The notes beneath the pieces are model-generated. The model saw nothing but the letters and a program-made list of their open reading frames with translations. It was not told where the DNA came from and made no database searches. A program made the position numbers and the translations under genes. From Draconibacterium orientale (GTDB lineage Bacteria > Bacteroidota > Bacteroidia > Bacteroidales > UBA1556), in the NCBI GenBank assembly GCA_022736595.1, contig DZDC01000048.1, positions 10,612-17,155 on the forward strand: a DNA stretch of 6,544 nt. Direction: 5' to 3'. Of this stretch, positions 4,076 to 6,544 are shown one piece after another (position 1 is the stretch's first letter; every line of letters starts with the position of its first letter).

Positions 4076-6484
4076 ATGAATCAAAAAATCATACTTCTTT
4101 TTTTATTTTTAGTGGTCACTGTCGTAGCGAAAGCACAGATTTTAGTGCTTAAAGACGCTCAAACAGGAGTCCCTGTGGAATGGGTTACAGTTTTAAGTCA
4201 AAATCCCAAGGTCTATCAAAGTTCCAATGCAAAAGGAGAAGTGGATTTATCGACTTTTCAAGCTTCTAAAGAAATTATTTTTGCCCGCTTGGGTTACCAA
4301 ACTCAAAAGCTTAGCTTCCAAGAACTTCAACAGCTGGGCTTTACGCTTCTTCTTACTCCTGATCAACTCAACCTCGATGAGGTGGTGGTTTCTGCCACCC
4401 GTTGGCATCAAACTTCTACACAATGTCTTGGCAAAGTGAGTAGTATCTCATTGAAACAAGTTGAGAATCTAAATCCGCAGACCACTGCCGACCTTTTGGG
4501 AACCAGTGGAAAAGTGTTTATTCAGAAAAGTCAGCAAGGAGGCGGAAGTCCCATGATTAGAGGTTTTGCCACCAATCGATTGCTCTATTCTGTGGATGGG
4601 GTTAGGATGAACACCGCCATATTCAGAGCTGGAAACATTCAGAATGTTATTTCATTAGATCCCTTTGCCATTGAGCAAACGGAAGTGCTTTTTGGCTCTT
4701 CTTCGGTAATGTATGGCAGCGATGCCATTGGTGGCGTTATGAGTTTTCAAACCCTTACACCTCAGTTGAGTCTTTCTGATAAAGCCCTGGTGAGTGGTAA
4801 AGCCAGCACTCGATATAGCTCAGCTAATAATGAATTTACAGGTCATTTTGATGTGAATTTGGGTTGGAAAAAGTGGGCGATTACAAGCAGTGTCAGTAGC
4901 TTCAATTTTGATCATTTACGACAAGGAAGTCACGGCCCTGACGATTATTTGAAAGCCTATTATGTGCAACGTTTTGATAGTGCTGACCATGTGATACAAC
5001 AAAATGATCCGCTGTTGCAGGTGCCTACGGCCTATTCTCAAATCAATATGATGCAAAAAATCAGATTTAAACCCAATACCAATTGGGATTTTCAATACGG
5101 CTTTCACTATTCCAAGACCTCATCTTATGGACGTTACGATCGCCATGTAAGAATGAAAAACGATTTGCCACGTTATGCCGAATGGGATTACGGTCCGCAA
5201 TTATGGAATATGCACCATTTTCAAATGGAATACCAATCCAAGAGGCTGCTTTTTGATCAAATGACCTTGCGATTGGCAAAACAGCATTTTGAAGAAAGTC
5301 GTATCGATCGCGATTTTAATAAGCTTATAAGGCATACGAAGCTTGAAAAGGTGGATGCTTATTCATTAAATCTGGATTTGAATAAAAGTTTGGGCAACCA
5401 CAATTCTATCTCCTATGGTGCTGAATACGTGATTAATAATGTAAATTCTACGGGTGTTGATTACGGTATCAGCACTGCATTGGAAGTTGAGGCAGCTTCG
5501 CGCTATCCTGATTCTAGATGGCAAAGTGTGGCTCTTTTTCTGAACGATCAGCATCAGCTCAACGAAAAATGGCTCCTTCAAGCTGGCCTTCGATATAATC
5601 AATACCTCATGAATTCGGATTATGATACCACCTTTTATCCCTTTCCATTTACCGAATCTAACTATAACAAAGGTGCTTTGACGGGAAGTTTCGGTGCCGT
5701 ATTTCGACCCAATAATAAATTGGTGATTAATGCTAATTTGTCCACTGCTTTTAGAGCTCCCAATGTGGATGATATGGGAAAAGTATTCGATTCGCAAGCA
5801 GGAAATGTGGTTGTTCCCAATCCATATCTCGAAGCGGAATATGCCTATAATGCCGACTTAGGTTTTACCAAAATTTGGGGGCAATGGTTAAAGCTGGATA
5901 TGGCTTTTTACTATACCTACCTTAAAAATGCAATGGTGGTGCGCGATTACCAACTCAATGGCCTCGATAGCATGGTTTATGAAGGAAGCATGAGTAAAAT
6001 TCAAGCCGTTCAAAATGCAGCCTTTGCAAAAGTCTATGGCATTCAATTTGGCGTGGACATAAAGCTGGGGGCCGGTTTTTCAGTTACTTCAGATTATAAT
6101 TTTCAAAAGGGGATTGAGGAGTTAGACAATGCTACAACCAGTCCACTGAGGCATGCAGCTCCCGCTTTTGGAGTAACCCGATTTATCTATTCTAAAGAGG
6201 GTTTGATGTTACAATTGTATGCGAATTATCAAGCAGAGGTTAGCTATGAAAATTTAGCTGAAGAAGAGCGGGGCAAAGTTGAAATTTATGCCAAGGATGC
6301 ATTAGGAAATCCGTACGCTCCCAGTTGGTACACTTTAAACTTTAAGGCAGCTTATCAAATCAACTCCATGTTTACCATAAGCGCAGGGATTGAAAACCTT
6401 ACAGATCAGCGATATCGACCTTATAGCAGTGGGATGTCGGCAGCAGGTAGAAATTATGTAATGGCTTTAAATATGCATTTTTAA
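4076..6484 (+). CDS. TonB-dependent outer-membrane receptor, heme/hemoglobin-receptor-like
   Basis: The 802-aa protein is a 22-strand-type outer-membrane transporter energised by TonB. In order: signal peptide (1 to about 20, ending VVAKA); a carboxypeptidase-regulatory-like domain (about 22-97), typical of Bacteroidota receptors; a TonB box (DEVVVSA, 101-107); a plug (about 110-226) with MIRGFATNRLLYSVDGVRMN, IEQTEVLFGSSSVMYGSDAIGG and VMSFQT; then a beta-barrel to the C-terminal Phe expected for BAM insertion. The barrel contains AFRAPNVDD (558-566) and NPYL (582-585), corresponding to the FRAP and NPNL boxes of heme receptors, plus LRHAAPAFG (691-699) and IENLTDQRYRPY (772-783). No histidine lies between the FRAP and NPYL boxes, and the plug has only one His near its start (H111), so heme as substrate is uncertain; another iron complex, metal or vitamin is possible. 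ATG at 4076 is preferred to TTG at 4070. No Shine-Dalgarno sequence is seen. Confidence 0.93.
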   Translation: MNQKIILLFLFLVVTVVAKAQILVLKDAQTGVPVEWVTVLSQNPKVYQSSNAKGEVDLSTFQASKEIIFARLGYQTQKLSFQELQQLGFTLLLTPDQLNLDEVVVSATRWHQTSTQCLGKVSSISLKQVENLNPQTTADLLGTSGKVFIQKSQQGGGSPMIRGFATNRLLYSVDGVRMNTAIFRAGNIQNVISLDPFAIEQTEVLFGSSSVMYGSDAIGGVMSFQTLTPQLSLSDKALVSGKASTRYSSANNEFTGHFDVNLGWKKWAITSSVSSFNFDHLRQGSHGPDDYLKAYYVQRFDSADHVIQQNDPLLQVPTAYSQINMMQKIRFKPNTNWDFQYGFHYSKTSSYGRYDRHVRMKNDLPRYAEWDYGPQLWNMHHFQMEYQSKRLLFDQMTLRLAKQHFEESRIDRDFNKLIRHTKLEKVDAYSLNLDLNKSLGNHNSISYGAEYVINNVNSTGVDYGISTALEVEAASRYPDSRWQSVALFLNDQHQLNEKWLLQAGLRYNQYLMNSDYDTTFYPFPFTESNYNKGALTGSFGAVFRPNNKLVINANLSTAFRAPNVDDMGKVFDSQAGNVVVPNPYLEAEYAYNADLGFTKIWGQWLKLDMAFYYTYLKNAMVVRDYQLNGLDSMVYEGSMSKIQAVQNAAFAKVYGIQFGVDIKLGAGFSVTSDYNFQKGIEELDNATTSPLRHAAPAFGVTRFIYSKEGLMLQLYANYQAEVSYENLAEEERGKVEIYAKDALGNPYAPSWYTLNFKAAYQINSMFTISAGIENLTDQRYRPYSSGMSAAGRNYVMALNMHF

Positions 6485-6502
6485 AATCCTTGATCTTAGT
6501 AC

Positions 6503-6544
6503 ATGACAAAAAGTTACAATAGATTTAAGATTCAACTATATTGT
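6503..6544 (+). CDS. Possible start of a further gene (14 codons, cut by window edge)
   Basis: An ATG at 6503, 18 bases after the receptor stop, opens a frame that stays open for 14 codons to the end of the window (MTKSYNRFKIQLYC). The start is basic and turns more hydrophobic, which could be the beginning of a signal peptide or a lipoprotein leader. The close spacing and same strand would fit a partner of the receptor. The stretch is far too short to identify, and an open frame of this length can occur by chance. Confidence 0.3.
   Translation, partial: MTKSYNRFKIQLYC

Noticed and set aside
4916..5797. Minus-strand frames of 63-143 codons inside the receptor gene
   Set aside because: They are antisense to a well-supported TonB receptor with domain motifs throughout, and have no promoter or recognisable product.

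Overview
The window looks like a chromosomal segment of a member of the phylum Bacteroidota. Four things point there: two good matches to the Bacteroidota -7 promoter element TAnnTTTG; almost no Shine-Dalgarno sequences before the main genes; a SusC-style outer-membrane receptor with an N-terminal carboxypeptidase-regulatory-like domain; and an IF-2 with a long Pro/Ala/Val/Glu/Lys-rich N-terminal extension. Class or genus cannot be settled from this sequence alone.

Left half (1-3003, minus strand, read right to left): a promoter, tRNA-Gln(TTG), a short spacer with small hairpins, a strong intrinsic terminator, then rimP, nusA and the first 340 codons of infB, which runs off the left edge. This is a translation/transcription operon (30S maturation, elongation/termination factor, initiation factor). 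It resembles the Escherichia coli metY-rimP-nusA-infB operon, which also starts with a tRNA gene, but here the tRNA is glutamine. The terminator ends about 20 bases before the rimP start, which leaves no room for a promoter between them. rimP-nusA-infB therefore seem to depend on read-through of that terminator, and NusA itself is an obvious candidate regulator.

Middle (about 3004-3352): a divergent intergenic region. It holds an A-tract tandem repeat behind the tRNA promoter, two more minus-strand copies of the octamer TACTTTTG, a very doubtful 23-codon minus-strand ORF, and a plus-strand TATCTTTG promoter for the next gene.

Right half (3353-6544, plus strand): a 177-aa uncharacterised protein with an N-terminal signal anchor, apparently starting at GTG, then an 802-aa TonB-dependent outer-membrane receptor. 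The receptor resembles the heme/hemoglobin receptor class: it has a FRAP box and an NPYL variant of the NPNL box. It lacks the histidine usually found between those boxes, so its substrate is uncertain. A reading frame that opens 18 bases after the receptor and is still open at the right edge may be the start of another gene.

Most of the window is ordinary core genome. The parts most worth a second look are the terminator between tRNA-Gln and rimP, the small anchored protein next to the receptor, and the receptor's missing histidine.
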